Below are positions 52,832 through 60,992 of a DNA stretch of 64,000 bases, in pieces. Source of the DNA: Atopobiaceae bacterium UBA1367 (lineage in GTDB: Bacteria > Actinomycetota > Coriobacteriia > Coriobacteriales > Atopobiaceae); the NCBI GenBank assembly GCA_002305995.1, contig DBRN01000012.1, positions 579,841-643,840 on the forward strand. The letters run 5' to 3'. Positions within the stretch are counted from its first letter, which is position 1. The number at the start of each line of letters is the position of its first letter. The notes below the pieces were generated by a model. The model was given only the letters and a program-made list of their open reading frames with translations. It had not been told where the DNA came from and ran no database searches. The translations under genes and the position numbers were made by a program.

Positions 52832-53431
52832 CTACGGCTCCACGCCTCCCCAGACCCCGGATATGACCTCGCCCATGCTGTCCTCGTCAACCTCCCACTC
52901 GCCGTTCCGCTTGGTGAGCTTGAGCGTCGCCTCGGTCGTCACCGTCTCCTCGGAGGCGTCGAGTGCCTCGTAGACCTTCTGGAAGTAGACCTTCATGAAC
53001 TCCTGCTGCGCGTTCTCGCCAGCCATGAGGCTGACGTAGCTGTCGAGGTCGCTCCGCATGTCGTCAGCGACCGCACTGGCGACCGCGTCCAGGTCCACGT
53101 TGGTGAGCGAGAGGTCGACCTCCGCCGTGTCGCCACTCACCCTCACCTCGCCCACCTCGTAGTCGAAGCGGGCGAGACCATGCTCGAAGAACTCGTACAC
53201 GTCGATGCCGTATCCCTGGAGCTGGTCGACGTCGACGCTCGACGACTCGACGAAGTCCCCGAGCTTCTCTTTGGTGGGGTCCTTGAAGAGGTCCAGGGTC
53301 TTGGTGACGCTGGCGCGAATCAGCTGCTCGTCGTTGTTGGCACAGGCGACGAGGCCGACCGAGAGGCAGGTGGCCAGCACGCAGCAGGCAACCGCCGACA
53401 CGACACGCGAAAGCTTCCTGGGAAGGTTCAT
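52832..53431 (-). CDS. DUF5105-like lipoprotein
   Basis: 199 residues. Lipobox LVAC at about residue 30 after a clear signal peptide. The mature part is an acidic mixed alpha/beta domain beginning NNDEQLIRASVTKTLDLF and ending LTKRNGEWEVDEDSM, a layout common to small actinobacterial and Firmicutes lipoproteins. No catalytic motif; function unknown. Confidence 0.82.
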   Translation of the reverse strand: MNLPRKLSRVVSAVACCVLATCLSVGLVACANNDEQLIRASVTKTLDLFKDPTKEKLGDFVESSSVDVDQLQGYGIDVYEFFEHGLARFDYEVGEVRVSGDTAEVDLSLTNVDLDAVASAVADDMRSDLDSYVSLMAGENAQQEFMKVYFQKVYEALDASEETVTTEATLKLTKRNGEWEVDEDSMGEVISGVWGGVEP

Positions 53432-53484
53432 GGGGACTCCTTTGCTATGCCCGCACGGGTAGGCCGGAAGGGCGCGAGGCACGG

Positions 53485-54186
53485 TCACGCGAGGCTGCGC
53501 TCGAGCGACATGACCTGCTCGCGCACATCCCTTGTATCACATGCGACACGGCACCACGGGCCATCGGCCACGCGATAGTCGACCAGCGGGCCAAAGCCGT
53601 GCTGGAGCGTGCGCGAGGCGACGGGAAAGGAGCGGTCCCCGCGCAGCCCCGGGTAGCGCACCTCGGCGACACCCGGGTGGCACCGCAGAAACGACGCGAC
53701 CACCTGGGCCGCGTCGCTCGTCGTGCGCCAGCATCGCAGGGCGTCCTGCCAGGCGGCGCGCACCATGTCGACATCGCCCTCGGGGATCGCGGGGAGCTCG
53801 TCGAGGCGGGCCACGATGCCAGGGGCCACCGGACCGACATCCCGTGACACGGCGACGACGCACCACCCCTCGCACGGGGCTGCCACACCGACATGGGCGC
53901 CCAGGCGCACCGAGGCGCAGTCGCAGAGGCCCAGCCGCCTCCCGTGCGACACGAGCGAGCCGTCGACCACGAGGGCAACCCCGCGCTCGCGTGCGCGGAC
54001 CCCCAGCGCACGCAGGTCGACGCACGCCACCGGCTCACCCTCCGCGCGCAGGGGGGACACGACCAGCGATTCCCCAGCGACGGGCCTGACCTCCTGCAAG
54101 GCGCGCCAGCTCGGCATGGCCAGCACCCAGGCCCCGGCCGCACCGAGCTGGTGCGCGAGGTCTCTGCGGAGGTCGTCGGGCGACAT
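53485..54186 (-). CDS. degenerate PLP-fold protein (Cys/Met-metabolism type), catalytic lysine absent
   Basis: 233 residues. Residues 55-110 and 155-215 follow cystathionine gamma-synthase-like enzymes: VDLRALGVRARERG, VVDGSLVSHGRRLGL, CASVRLGAH, then FLRCHPGVAEVRYPGL and HGFGPLVDYRV. Where active family members have SxTKYxxGH with the Schiff-base lysine, this protein has valine (about V93). The PLP-phosphate loop region at the N-terminus is also lost; the family norm is about 390 residues. It is therefore a predicted non-catalytic remnant or binding protein. The frame is intact and starts three bases after the previous gene's stop, arguing that it is still translated. Confidence 0.65.
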   Translation of the reverse strand: MSPDDLRRDLAHQLGAAGAWVLAMPSWRALQEVRPVAGESLVVSPLRAEGEPVACVDLRALGVRARERGVALVVDGSLVSHGRRLGLCDCASVRLGAHVGVAAPCEGWCVVAVSRDVGPVAPGIVARLDELPAIPEGDVDMVRAAWQDALRCWRTTSDAAQVVASFLRCHPGVAEVRYPGLRGDRSFPVASRTLQHGFGPLVDYRVADGPWCRVACDTRDVREQVMSLERSLA

Positions 54187-54188
54187 GG

Positions 54189-54743
54189 CTAGGCTTCGGG
54201 TGCCGCTCGGTCCGGATCCTCCGTCGGCGAAGGCTCGGCCGTGTCCGCGGCCTCGGGGGAAGGCGCCTCCTCGGCGGCGTCCCCCGCAGCGGCACCGACC
54301 ACGCCGTCGCCATCGAGGTCGGTCTTGGTCTGCTCCTCCAGGAAGTCGAAGGCCCGATCGAGCATCCCCGCGGCCCACAGGCGCGCCCGCTCCACATGGG
54401 GCTGGGCCTTCTCGGCGAGGTCCCCTGCGGCATCCTTGGCCTGATCCATGTACGGCTGGGCCTTCTCGGCAAGCTCGCCCGCCCGGTCCTGTGCCTGCTC
54501 GACGTACGGCTGGGCCTGATCGGCGATGCCGTCGGCCGTATCGCGGGCGCGATCGACCAACGGCCGTGCGGCGGCCGTCGCCTGGCTCACGTAGGGCCTC
54601 GCCCGCTCGGCAAGGGGACCCACCGTCGCGGTGGCCTGGTCAACGAGGGGCCGTGCCCTCTCGCCCAGATCCTCTGCGAGGTCGGAGGCCTGGTCGGCGA
54701 GGTCGGTGGCACGGTGCCTGATATCGTTCATGTCGATGGGCAT
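54189..54743 (-). CDS. amphipathic helical-repeat protein
   Basis: 184 residues. Between about 31 and 125 there are 18-residue repeats starting ARP or AQP (ARPLVDQATATVGPLAER, AQPYVEQAQDRAGELAEK, AQPYMDQAKDAAGDLAEK), one of them shortened. They predict a long amphipathic helix like those of LEA or apolipoprotein-type proteins. Then comes DLDGDGVVG, an EF-hand/dockerin-like calcium loop, and an acidic proline/alanine tail. No signal peptide or membrane segment. GAGGAG precedes the ATG. Cotranscribed with the degenerate PLP protein. Confidence 0.75.
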   Translation of the reverse strand: MPIDMNDIRHRATDLADQASDLAEDLGERARPLVDQATATVGPLAERARPYVSQATAAARPLVDRARDTADGIADQAQPYVEQAQDRAGELAEKAQPYMDQAKDAAGDLAEKAQPHVERARLWAAGMLDRAFDFLEEQTKTDLDGDGVVGAAAGDAAEEAPSPEAADTAEPSPTEDPDRAAPEA

Positions 54744-54868
54744 GGCAGCTCCTCACGTCGGGTGCGTGCCTCGGCTTTGTGGCACAGTCTGAATTGTTCC
54801 CCAACTCGGTCTGCCGAGGCGGGGAGAATCCGCGCACACGAAACGTCTATCGACGGGCGGGCGGCCCT

Positions 54869-54998
54869 CGGGAGGGGACCAGCCGGGTGCGGGCTGCACA
54901 CCATCTCGACAAGCTGCCTCTGCGAGTACCCGGAGGGGGACCGGCCGGACGCGGGCCGCACTCCGCCATGCCACGGAGAGCTTCCGGGTGCGGGCCAA
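54869..54998. repeat. imperfect tandem repeat downstream of thrS
   Basis: GGAGGGGACCAGCCGGG and the following GCGGGCTGCAC (from 54871) recur at 54932 as GGAGGGGGACCGGCCGGA and GCGGGCCGCAC, about 61 bases apart. A third short match CCGGGTGCGGGCC is near 54984. The CAGCC/GGCTG stem of the first copy becomes CGGCC/GGCCG in the second, a compensatory change. Nothing else is seen in 54744-55031. Confidence 0.7.
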
Positions 54999-55031
54999 GG
55001 GCCCTTTGCCACACGACCGTCCCGGACGCCC

Positions 55032-56798
55032 CTAGCCGCGGCGCTCGGCGATCTCCTCACGCACGGAGGCGATAAACTCGTCGAGGGTGCTGGGATGCGT
55101 CTCGTTGCTGCGGTCACGCACCGAGATGGTGCCGGCCTCGCTCTCCCGCTCACCGAGGATGAGCATGTAGGGCACACGGTCGACGGCACGTGCCTCGCGT
55201 ATCTTGTAGCCGATCTTCTCGTCGCGCTCGTCGACCTTCACGCGGATGCCGGCCGCACGCAGGGCCGCACCGACCTCCCTGGCGTACGAGCGCGTCTTCT
55301 CGGAGACAGGCAGCACCTTGACCTGGCAGGGCGAGAGCCAGGTGGGGAACTTGCCGGCGTACTGCTCGGTGAGCATGCCGATGAAGCGCTCGAAGCTGCC
55401 GAAGCCCGCGCGGTGGACCATGATGGGACGGTGCTTCTCGCCGTCAGCGCCGGTGTACTCGAGCTCGAAGTTCTGGGGGAGCTGGAAGTCGAGCTGGATG
55501 GTGCCGCACTGCCAGGTGCGGCCCAGGCAGTCCTTGAGGTGGAAGTCGATCTTCGGGCCGTAGAAGGCGCCGTCTCCCTCGTTGACGATGTAGTCGACGC
55601 CCATCGTGTCGAGGGCCTCCCTCAGGCCCTCCTCGGCGAGGGCCCAGTCCTCCTCGGAGCCCATGGAGTCCTCAGGCCGGGTGGAGAGCTCCACGTGGTA
55701 GGGGAAGCCGAACTGCTCGTAGTAGGCCGTGATGAGGTGGGTGGTGTCGGTCACCTGCTCGGTGATCTGGTCGGGGCGCACGTAGAGGTGGGCGTCATCC
55801 TGCGTGAAGGAGCGCACGCGGAACAGGCCGTGCAGGGCGCCGCGCAGCTCGTGGCGATGGTCGAGACCCGCCTCGGCGAGCTTGAGGGGCAGGTCGCGAT
55901 AGCTGCGGGGTCTGCTCTTGTAGATGAGGCACGCACCGGGGCAGTTCATCGGCTTGACGGCATAGTCCTCCTCGTCGATGAGGGTGGTGTACATGTTCTC
56001 CTTGTAGTGGTCCCAGTGGCCACTCGTCTCCCAGAGCTTGCGCGAGAGGATGACGGGCGTCTGCACCTCCTCGTAGCCATAGGCGTCCTGCATCTCGTGC
56101 CAGTAGTCCATGAGGGCGTTCTTCAGGCGCATGCCGTTGGGCAGCCAGAACGGGAACCCCGGACCCTCGTCGGCCATCATGAACAGCTCCATCTCCTGGC
56201 CGATCCTGCGGTGGTCGCGCTTCTTGGCCTCCTCGAGGAGGGCGAGGTGGGCGTCGAGGTCGGCCTTGCTGGCGAAGGCGATGCCGTTGATGCGCGTGAG
56301 CATCTTGTTGTGGGCGTCGTTTTTCCAGTAGGCGCCGGAGACGCCCGTCAGCTTGAAGGCCTTGAGGCCCTTGGTGTACATGAGGTGCGGGCCCACGCAC
56401 ATGTCGACGTACTCGCCCTGCCGGTAGAAGGTGATGCGCGCGTCCTCGGCGAGATCGCCAATGTGCTCGACCTTGTACTTCTCGCCACGCTCGGCCATGT
56501 GGGCGATGGCCTCCTCGCGCGGAAGCTCGTACGTCTCGAACCTGAGGTTCTCCTTGCAGATCCTGCGCATCTCCCCCTCGATCGCGGGGAAGTCGTCCTC
56601 GCTGATCCTGACCCCCTCGGGAAGGTCGACGTCGTAGTAGAAGCCGTTGTCGGTGGCGGGGCCATAGGCGAAGTCGGCCTCGGGATACAGGCGCTTGATG
56701 GCCTGGGCGAGGATGTGGGCCGCGCTGTGACGGATGACGTGCAGCTCCTCCCCCTCGGGACACTCACCCACGTGGCCGTCGTTGTGCAGGATCTTCAT
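55032..56798 (-). CDS. thrS: threonyl-tRNA synthetase, form lacking the TGS domain
   Basis: 588 residues, against about 640 in the common form. Residues 1-20 are a short lead and the N-terminal TGS domain is absent. The editing domain follows with HSAAHILAQA and CVGPHL, then the class II catalytic core: motif 2 around RSYRDLPLKLAEAGLDHRHE, PMNCPG and FTQDDAHLY, motif 3 HRAGFGSFERFIGML (Gly where Ile or Leu is usual), and the anticodon-binding domain (about 485-588). GAGGAG precedes the ATG. Confidence 0.95.
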   Translation of the reverse strand: MKILHNDGHVGECPEGEELHVIRHSAAHILAQAIKRLYPEADFAYGPATDNGFYYDVDLPEGVRISEDDFPAIEGEMRRICKENLRFETYELPREEAIAHMAERGEKYKVEHIGDLAEDARITFYRQGEYVDMCVGPHLMYTKGLKAFKLTGVSGAYWKNDAHNKMLTRINGIAFASKADLDAHLALLEEAKKRDHRRIGQEMELFMMADEGPGFPFWLPNGMRLKNALMDYWHEMQDAYGYEEVQTPVILSRKLWETSGHWDHYKENMYTTLIDEEDYAVKPMNCPGACLIYKSRPRSYRDLPLKLAEAGLDHRHELRGALHGLFRVRSFTQDDAHLYVRPDQITEQVTDTTHLITAYYEQFGFPYHVELSTRPEDSMGSEEDWALAEEGLREALDTMGVDYIVNEGDGAFYGPKIDFHLKDCLGRTWQCGTIQLDFQLPQNFELEYTGADGEKHRPIMVHRAGFGSFERFIGMLTEQYAGKFPTWLSPCQVKVLPVSEKTRSYAREVGAALRAAGIRVKVDERDEKIGYKIREARAVDRVPYMLILGERESEAGTISVRDRSNETHPSTLDEFIASVREEIAERRG

Positions 56799-57114
56799 GG
56801 GACTCTCCTCGGTAGCTTATTGGTGGCCTGACGATCGTCGCGCAGGGAGCAACACCGCGCACCATCGCGGCGGCAGGTGAGGCTGAGGCGCACGTCGCAT
56901 GGTCGCGCGGCGTTGGGGGACGTGCGCCTAGGTAGTCTGAGTTCGCGCGGGAAGGATCACGCGGTGGTGGTCGCAGGCGCATGTGGCCTGCCAGGCGTCA
57001 GAAAATGGGCGAACGAACATGCCAAAGACCTTCCCGTCGGTTTCATGTAGGTTGTACCACATGCCAGGGCAGGTGTCGACCCCAGGCGGCGCGGGGCATC
57101 CAGGGCATCCCACG
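56799..57114. other. thrS leader region with a hairpin
   Basis: 316 bases. GGCGCACGTC (56887-56896) pairs perfectly with GACGTGCGCC (56919-56928) around a 22-base loop. On the minus strand TGGTGCGCGGTG near 56850 recalls a T-box core but lacks a convincing full match, so no T-box is called. No other gene seen. Confidence 0.4.
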
Positions 57115-57933
57115 CTATCGCCGCGCACCTGGCGCGCGCCCAGTCAGGGCCTCGAAGGCCGCGTCCGCCGTCGCGCCCAGCTCGCGGCCCGTCGCGGCGT
57201 CGAGGAGGCCCGCCGCGACCGCCTCCTCTCCGAAGACCGACACCACGTAGACGTCGTTGCTTCGGGTGACGAGGGCGAGGGCCCGGCGCATGGAGGGGCC
57301 ATAGGCGACGCCCACGCCGCTCTGCCGGGCGAACTGCGAGTCATCGCAGGCGAGGACCTTGCCGACCAGCTCGTCGAAGGCCCTCTGGGGCGTGCTGTAC
57401 CCGCTGGTGACGAGTCGGTAGCTGACCGACGCCTCGGACGCCCCCGCCCCCAGCTCGGCGACGGCGGCTTTGGGGAGCGGATCCCCCGTGTCGTCCAGGA
57501 CGGTGAGCGCCGAGGAGCCATCCTCCTTGAGCCACGTCTGGCTGCGCTCGCTCCACACGTACCCCTGCTGCTCGAGCACGGTCTCGAGCTGCGCGCCCCG
57601 CAGCTCGAGCACCGCGTAGGCCGTGATGTCACCATGGCGGTCGAAGCACTCGTCCGCCCAGGCCGTGGGTGCGCCGTCCTCGCCACCGGCGCTCGTCTCG
57701 GCCGTCATCCGGTCGAGGGCGGCACCGATCTCCTCGGCCGCGGCTCCGGTGATCGCCTGCTCCGAGCCCTCCTGCCCCGTGGAGGCCTCTGGCTGCGTGG
57801 CGGCATCGGGCGCCTCCGCACCCGTGACGGCCCCGCAGGCGCACAGCGCCCCCATGCCACCCAGCAACGCCGTGCAGAGGGCGCGTGCCGCCCCTCGGCG
57901 CGCACGACGCCGCCATGACCGATCGCCTCTCAT
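57115..57933 (-). CDS. lipoprotein of unknown function
   Basis: 272 residues. An arginine-rich start (RRRARRGAAR), hydrophobic core and lipobox LCAC at about residue 33 predict a surface lipoprotein. The mature part has a low-complexity linker then an alpha/beta domain (about 80-272) with WADECFDRHGDITAYAVLEL and a later VYVVSVFGEEAVAAGLLD. No known domain recognised. GGGAGG precedes the start. Divergent from the HD hydrolase gene. Confidence 0.75.
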   Translation of the reverse strand: MRGDRSWRRRARRGAARALCTALLGGMGALCACGAVTGAEAPDAATQPEASTGQEGSEQAITGAAAEEIGAALDRMTAETSAGGEDGAPTAWADECFDRHGDITAYAVLELRGAQLETVLEQQGYVWSERSQTWLKEDGSSALTVLDDTGDPLPKAAVAELGAGASEASVSYRLVTSGYSTPQRAFDELVGKVLACDDSQFARQSGVGVAYGPSMRRALALVTRSNDVYVVSVFGEEAVAAGLLDAATGRELGATADAAFEALTGRAPGARR

Positions 57934-58094
57934 GCGGAACACACCTCCCTCTCGAGGCGGGCGGGCCTCTCCCCCGCTCCGCACATGGCCTCCATCCTCG
58001 CACACCACATACGATAGCGCCATGGGTGGTCCGCGGGCCATCGCAGCGGAAGGTCACATACAATTGTCCCGACGGCGCAATGATGGGAGACCCC

Positions 58095-58871
58095 ATGGAC
58101 AAGGCACACGCCCTCGACTCGTTCTGGGAATACGTGGGCGCGTACGATCAGGAGAACCCGCGCATCGCGCTCAAGGTCGACCACACACTTCGGGTGGCGG
58201 ACCTCTGCGAGCGCATCGCACGAGACGAGGGCATGCCCGCGTGCGATGTCGACCTTGCCTGGCTTCTGGGGCTCTTGCATGACATCGGACGCTTCGAGCA
58301 GGTCAGGCTGTACGACACCTTCACTGACGCGGCCTCGGTGAGCCATGCGCGCCTGGGGGCGTCGGTGCTGTTCGAGCATGCGAACGTCACGGGAGGGCCG
58401 CTTGTCCGCCGCTTCCTGCGGGATCGCGCGCACGACGACCTCGTGCGGCTCGCCATCGCCACCCACAGCGACTACCGCCTGCCCGCAGGGCTCGACGAGC
58501 GCACGAGGTCCCTCTGCGACGTGCTGCGCGACGCCGACAAGATCGACATCATCCACGCAAACTGCATCTGTCCCGTCGAGGACATCTATGGCGTGAGCGA
58601 GGGGATGATGCGCGCCAGCAAGCTCAGCGACGAGTGCGTCGAGATCTTCTACCAGCACCGCTGCCTGCCGCGCGGCGTGCGCCGACATCCCGCCGACATC
58701 CTGCTTGGTCACATCTGCTTCGCGTGGGAGCTCGTCTATCCTCGGAGCCTCGCCATCGTGCGCGAGCAGGGCCATCTCGCCGACATGCTCTCGCGCACCT
58801 GGGACCTGCCGCAGACACAGGAGGGCTTTGACCGGATGGCTGATCACATGCGCTCCGAGCTGGGGGTGTGA
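58095..58871 (+). CDS. HD domain-containing phosphohydrolase
   Basis: 258 residues. HD-type metal ligands: KVDHTLRVADL near residue 29, LHDIGRFEQ near 64 with the HD pair, HANVTGGPL, IATHSDYRLP, and DADKIDII near 155. Probably a nucleotide or cyclic-nucleotide phosphohydrolase; the substrate is unknown. GGGAG five bases before the ATG at 58095 favours it over two ATGs just upstream. Confidence 0.88.
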   Translation: MDKAHALDSFWEYVGAYDQENPRIALKVDHTLRVADLCERIARDEGMPACDVDLAWLLGLLHDIGRFEQVRLYDTFTDAASVSHARLGASVLFEHANVTGGPLVRRFLRDRAHDDLVRLAIATHSDYRLPAGLDERTRSLCDVLRDADKIDIIHANCICPVEDIYGVSEGMMRASKLSDECVEIFYQHRCLPRGVRRHPADILLGHICFAWELVYPRSLAIVREQGHLADMLSRTWDLPQTQEGFDRMADHMRSELGV

Positions 58872-58920
58872 CGGGAGGGCTGGGCGCGGGCGGCGGGCGG
58901 CCGATCAGGGTCGCGATGCC

Positions 58921-59880
58921 TCAGCCGCGGCCCTTGCGGCAGGCAAGGTGCTCCAGAGGCGCGAAGAGCGCCGGCACGACGGCCACCGCCAGGATGAACA
59001 CGAGCAGATGGCGCACGAGCTGGCCGGTGTAGGCACCGAGCAGGCTGACGACGACGTGGCCGACGGGCTTGTAGGCAACGAGGACGACAGTCATCCCCAC
59101 GGCCATGCGCAGCAGGATCCGCCCTGCCGACAGGCCGCCGGTCTCGAGGCGCACGAGCCTGCGCTCGGCGAACCATCCCAGGAGGATGCCCGCAAAGCCA
59201 CCGCCCGCCCGGTAGCAGTCGACCACCATGTCCGCGGAGTCGGCCGACAGCCTCACGCCAAGGGAGTCGACGGGGTAGGGCTTCAGCGTCACGTATGCCA
59301 GATAGGCTGCCACGATGGCGAGGCCTGCCACGACCACGCGCACGTCCCTGCCCTCCTCCTCGTCGACCCACGGGATGAGCCTGTCGGCCAGAAGCACGAA
59401 GAGGCAGCCCTCGACGAACCCCACCAGCACGTCCTGGGGCGTGTGGACGCCGAGGAAGTTGCGGGAGAAGCCCACGAGAAGCGTCACGGCGACGCCCAGC
59501 GCGAGAGGCCAGCGCCGCTCGCGCCACGACCAGCCCAGCCCGACCAGCATGCTGGCCGACGACTGGGTGTGGCCGCTCGGGAACGAGTAGCCGCTCGCCC
59601 CGGGGATGGCGGTGGGATCCGGGATGACGCGGGGGTCCCGAAGCCAGGGGCGCGGGTAGCAGAAGGTGTTCTTGAGCAGCTGGTTGCAGAGCCAGCTTGA
59701 TCCGTAGGCAACCAGAGCCAGCAGGCCACGGCGCTTGTCGAGACACCAGTATGCCAGGCAGGGTATGAGCATCACCGCCACGCTGGCGGCATCCGAGCCC
59801 AGAAACGAGAAGAACGCCTGCACGACGGGGGGAGACGATGTGCGTATGCCCTGGAGCCAGAGCAGGTAGCCGATATCCAT
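58921..59880 (-). CDS. PAP2-family membrane phosphatase
   Basis: 319 residues with about eight membrane helices. Tripartite phosphatase signature: KNTFCYPRP near residue 70, SGYSFPSGHTQS near 96, and SRNFLGVHTPQDV near 138. The first six helices carry the active site; the last part is an extra membrane domain. Likely dephosphorylates a lipid phosphate such as undecaprenyl pyrophosphate or phosphatidate. Its start region lies inside a direct repeat. Confidence 0.92.
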   Translation of the reverse strand: MDIGYLLWLQGIRTSSPPVVQAFFSFLGSDAASVAVMLIPCLAYWCLDKRRGLLALVAYGSSWLCNQLLKNTFCYPRPWLRDPRVIPDPTAIPGASGYSFPSGHTQSSASMLVGLGWSWRERRWPLALGVAVTLLVGFSRNFLGVHTPQDVLVGFVEGCLFVLLADRLIPWVDEEEGRDVRVVVAGLAIVAAYLAYVTLKPYPVDSLGVRLSADSADMVVDCYRAGGGFAGILLGWFAERRLVRLETGGLSAGRILLRMAVGMTVVLVAYKPVGHVVVSLLGAYTGQLVRHLLVFILAVAVVPALFAPLEHLACRKGRG

Positions 59881-59883
59881 GGA

Positions 59884-59965
59884 GGCGTTCCATCCTTGGG
59901 CGCGGGGCGTTACGGTGATCCCCCCGCGCGACCATCAAGCCCGAGGGCGTTCCATCCTTGGGCGT
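59884..59965. repeat. direct repeat over the PAP2 gene upstream region
   Basis: GGCGTTCCATCCTTGGGCG occurs at 59884 and again at 59946, an offset of 62 bases. The first copy overlaps the ribosome-binding region of the PAP2 gene on the minus strand. Confidence 0.88.
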
Positions 59966-60010
59966 GGGACCTTGCGGGGCGCTCACCAGATCATCCTAAG
60001 GGTTCCGAAG

Positions 60011-60177
60011 CAGTTTGTCTGCACTTTTCAGGGTCCCTCTTTTTGAGATGCACCGACAAATGAGTTTGTCGGCGAAATTACCGCACCGACAAATCGATCC
60101 TCGCGATACCGGCGCGTCAAAGTACAGACAAGTTGCGTTTTGCGCCCGCTCGCAGCGTCTGGAGCACAGACAAACTG
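60011..60177. repeat. AT-richer intergenic element with ACAAA-type repeats and inverted ends
   Basis: CAGTTTGTCTG (60011-60021) and CAGACAAACTG (60167-60177) are exact inverted repeats bounding 167 bases. Inside are a perfect palindrome CCGACAAA-TGAG-TTTGTCGG (60053-60072), another CCGACAAAT at 60086 and ACAGACAAG at 60124. Clearly more AT-rich than the flanks. A small mobile-element relic, multi-site regulator target or structured RNA; no gene fits well. Confidence 0.7.
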
Positions 60178-60232
60178 ATTTGGTCCGATCGTCACGGGGG
60201 TCCGTCACAGGGGTCCCGTCCCCCAGCGGGCA

Positions 60233-60970
60233 TCAGCCCTCAGGCCGGTCGGCCTTCTGCAGCACCAGGTAGCGGTTGAGGTCCCCGGTCCTGCCGTCCG
60301 CGGAGAAGCGCGCGACCTCGCGGATGGCCGGTCCACAGCAGCGGGAAAGGGCATCGACCTCGTCCTCGGAGAAGCTGTGGCAGTAGCGTGCGACGTCTTT
60401 CCTGCCCTGCCAGCCGAGCAGGTAGTCTCCCTCGTCACCGCCCGGCACGGGCACCGCCCTCGCCCGCAGGCGCTCGTTGCGGGCGAACTGCCAGAGGGAC
60501 ACGGCGATGTGTCCGCCGGGACGCATGCGATCTGCGAGGGATGCGAGGAGGCGGGCGCGCTGGGTGGCCAACGGCACATGGTGCATGAAGCCGAAGGACA
60601 CGGAAAGGTCGCATCGGGGGGCCTCGAGCCCTATGGGACCCTCGCCCTCGAAGAGCGCGCCGACCACGTCCAGATGGCGGTAGGTCATCCCCGCAAGGCT
60701 CTGCGCCCCCATCTGGGCCAGACCGTCGCAGCTGTCGAACGCCCAGACGCGGGCGGTCAGGCCACTACGGGAGAGAAAGCGCTCGAAGCGCAGGTTGCCA
60801 CAGGCCACGTCCAGCACGTCGAGCGCATCTCCAGGCGCAAGGCCACAGGCACGGAGCACGCGCTCCCACCCCGGCCACGGAGACTGGCGCGTGGCAGCGA
60901 ACGAGGGGCCCACACGCCGGTAGAAGTCGGTCGTGAGCTCGCTCAGGTGGCGTGCGGTCGCAAGGTCCAT
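60233..60970 (-). CDS. Trm9/ALKBH8-like tRNA-modifying SAM methyltransferase (predicted)
   Basis: 245 residues, class I SAM methyltransferase. Beyond the generic SAM motif DVACGN (54-59) it matches the Trm9 family specifically: FYRRVG then FAATRQSPWPGW (about 16-35, the TR..PWP signature), FMHHVPLATQRARLLASLADRMRPGG (HH at 130-131), SLWQF, and DYLLGW followed by RYCHSFSEDEVDAL (195-207, the RYYHxF..xEL block). In eukaryotes Trm9 methylates cm5U34 to mcm5U34 after Elongator/Elp3. Elp3 is encoded divergently 22 bases away. The predicted role is the second step on tRNA; the Trm112 partner needed in eukaryotes is not seen. The ATG at 60970 sits six bases after a TATACT box, so the mRNA is likely leaderless. 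Confidence 0.75.
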   Translation of the reverse strand: MDLATARHLSELTTDFYRRVGPSFAATRQSPWPGWERVLRACGLAPGDALDVLDVACGNLRFERFLSRSGLTARVWAFDSCDGLAQMGAQSLAGMTYRHLDVVGALFEGEGPIGLEAPRCDLSVSFGFMHHVPLATQRARLLASLADRMRPGGHIAVSLWQFARNERLRARAVPVPGGDEGDYLLGWQGRKDVARYCHSFSEDEVDALSRCCGPAIREVARFSADGRTGDLNRYLVLQKADRPEG

Positions 60971-60974
60971 GGCT

Positions 60975-60986
60975 CCAGTATACTGG
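60975..60986. promoter_or_regulatory. palindromic divergent promoter for the methyltransferase and elp3
   Basis: CCAGTATACTGG reads the same on both strands and gives a TATACT -10 box in each direction: six bases before the methyltransferase ATG (60970) and eight before the elp3 ATG (60993). Neither gene has a usable Shine-Dalgarno sequence, which fits leaderless transcripts. -35 elements are weak. Confidence 0.65.
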
Positions 60987-60992
60987 TCAGCC

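Noticed and set aside
56830..56870. T-box riboswitch upstream of thrS
   Set aside because: TGGTGCGCGGTG on the minus strand is reminiscent, but the conserved T-box core and the stem I landmarks could not be matched.
59996..60208. Cysteine-rich 70-codon minus-strand frame in the intergenic element
   Set aside because: Its repeating residues are explained by the ACAAA/TTTGT DNA repeats, and there is no ribosome binding site or family match.
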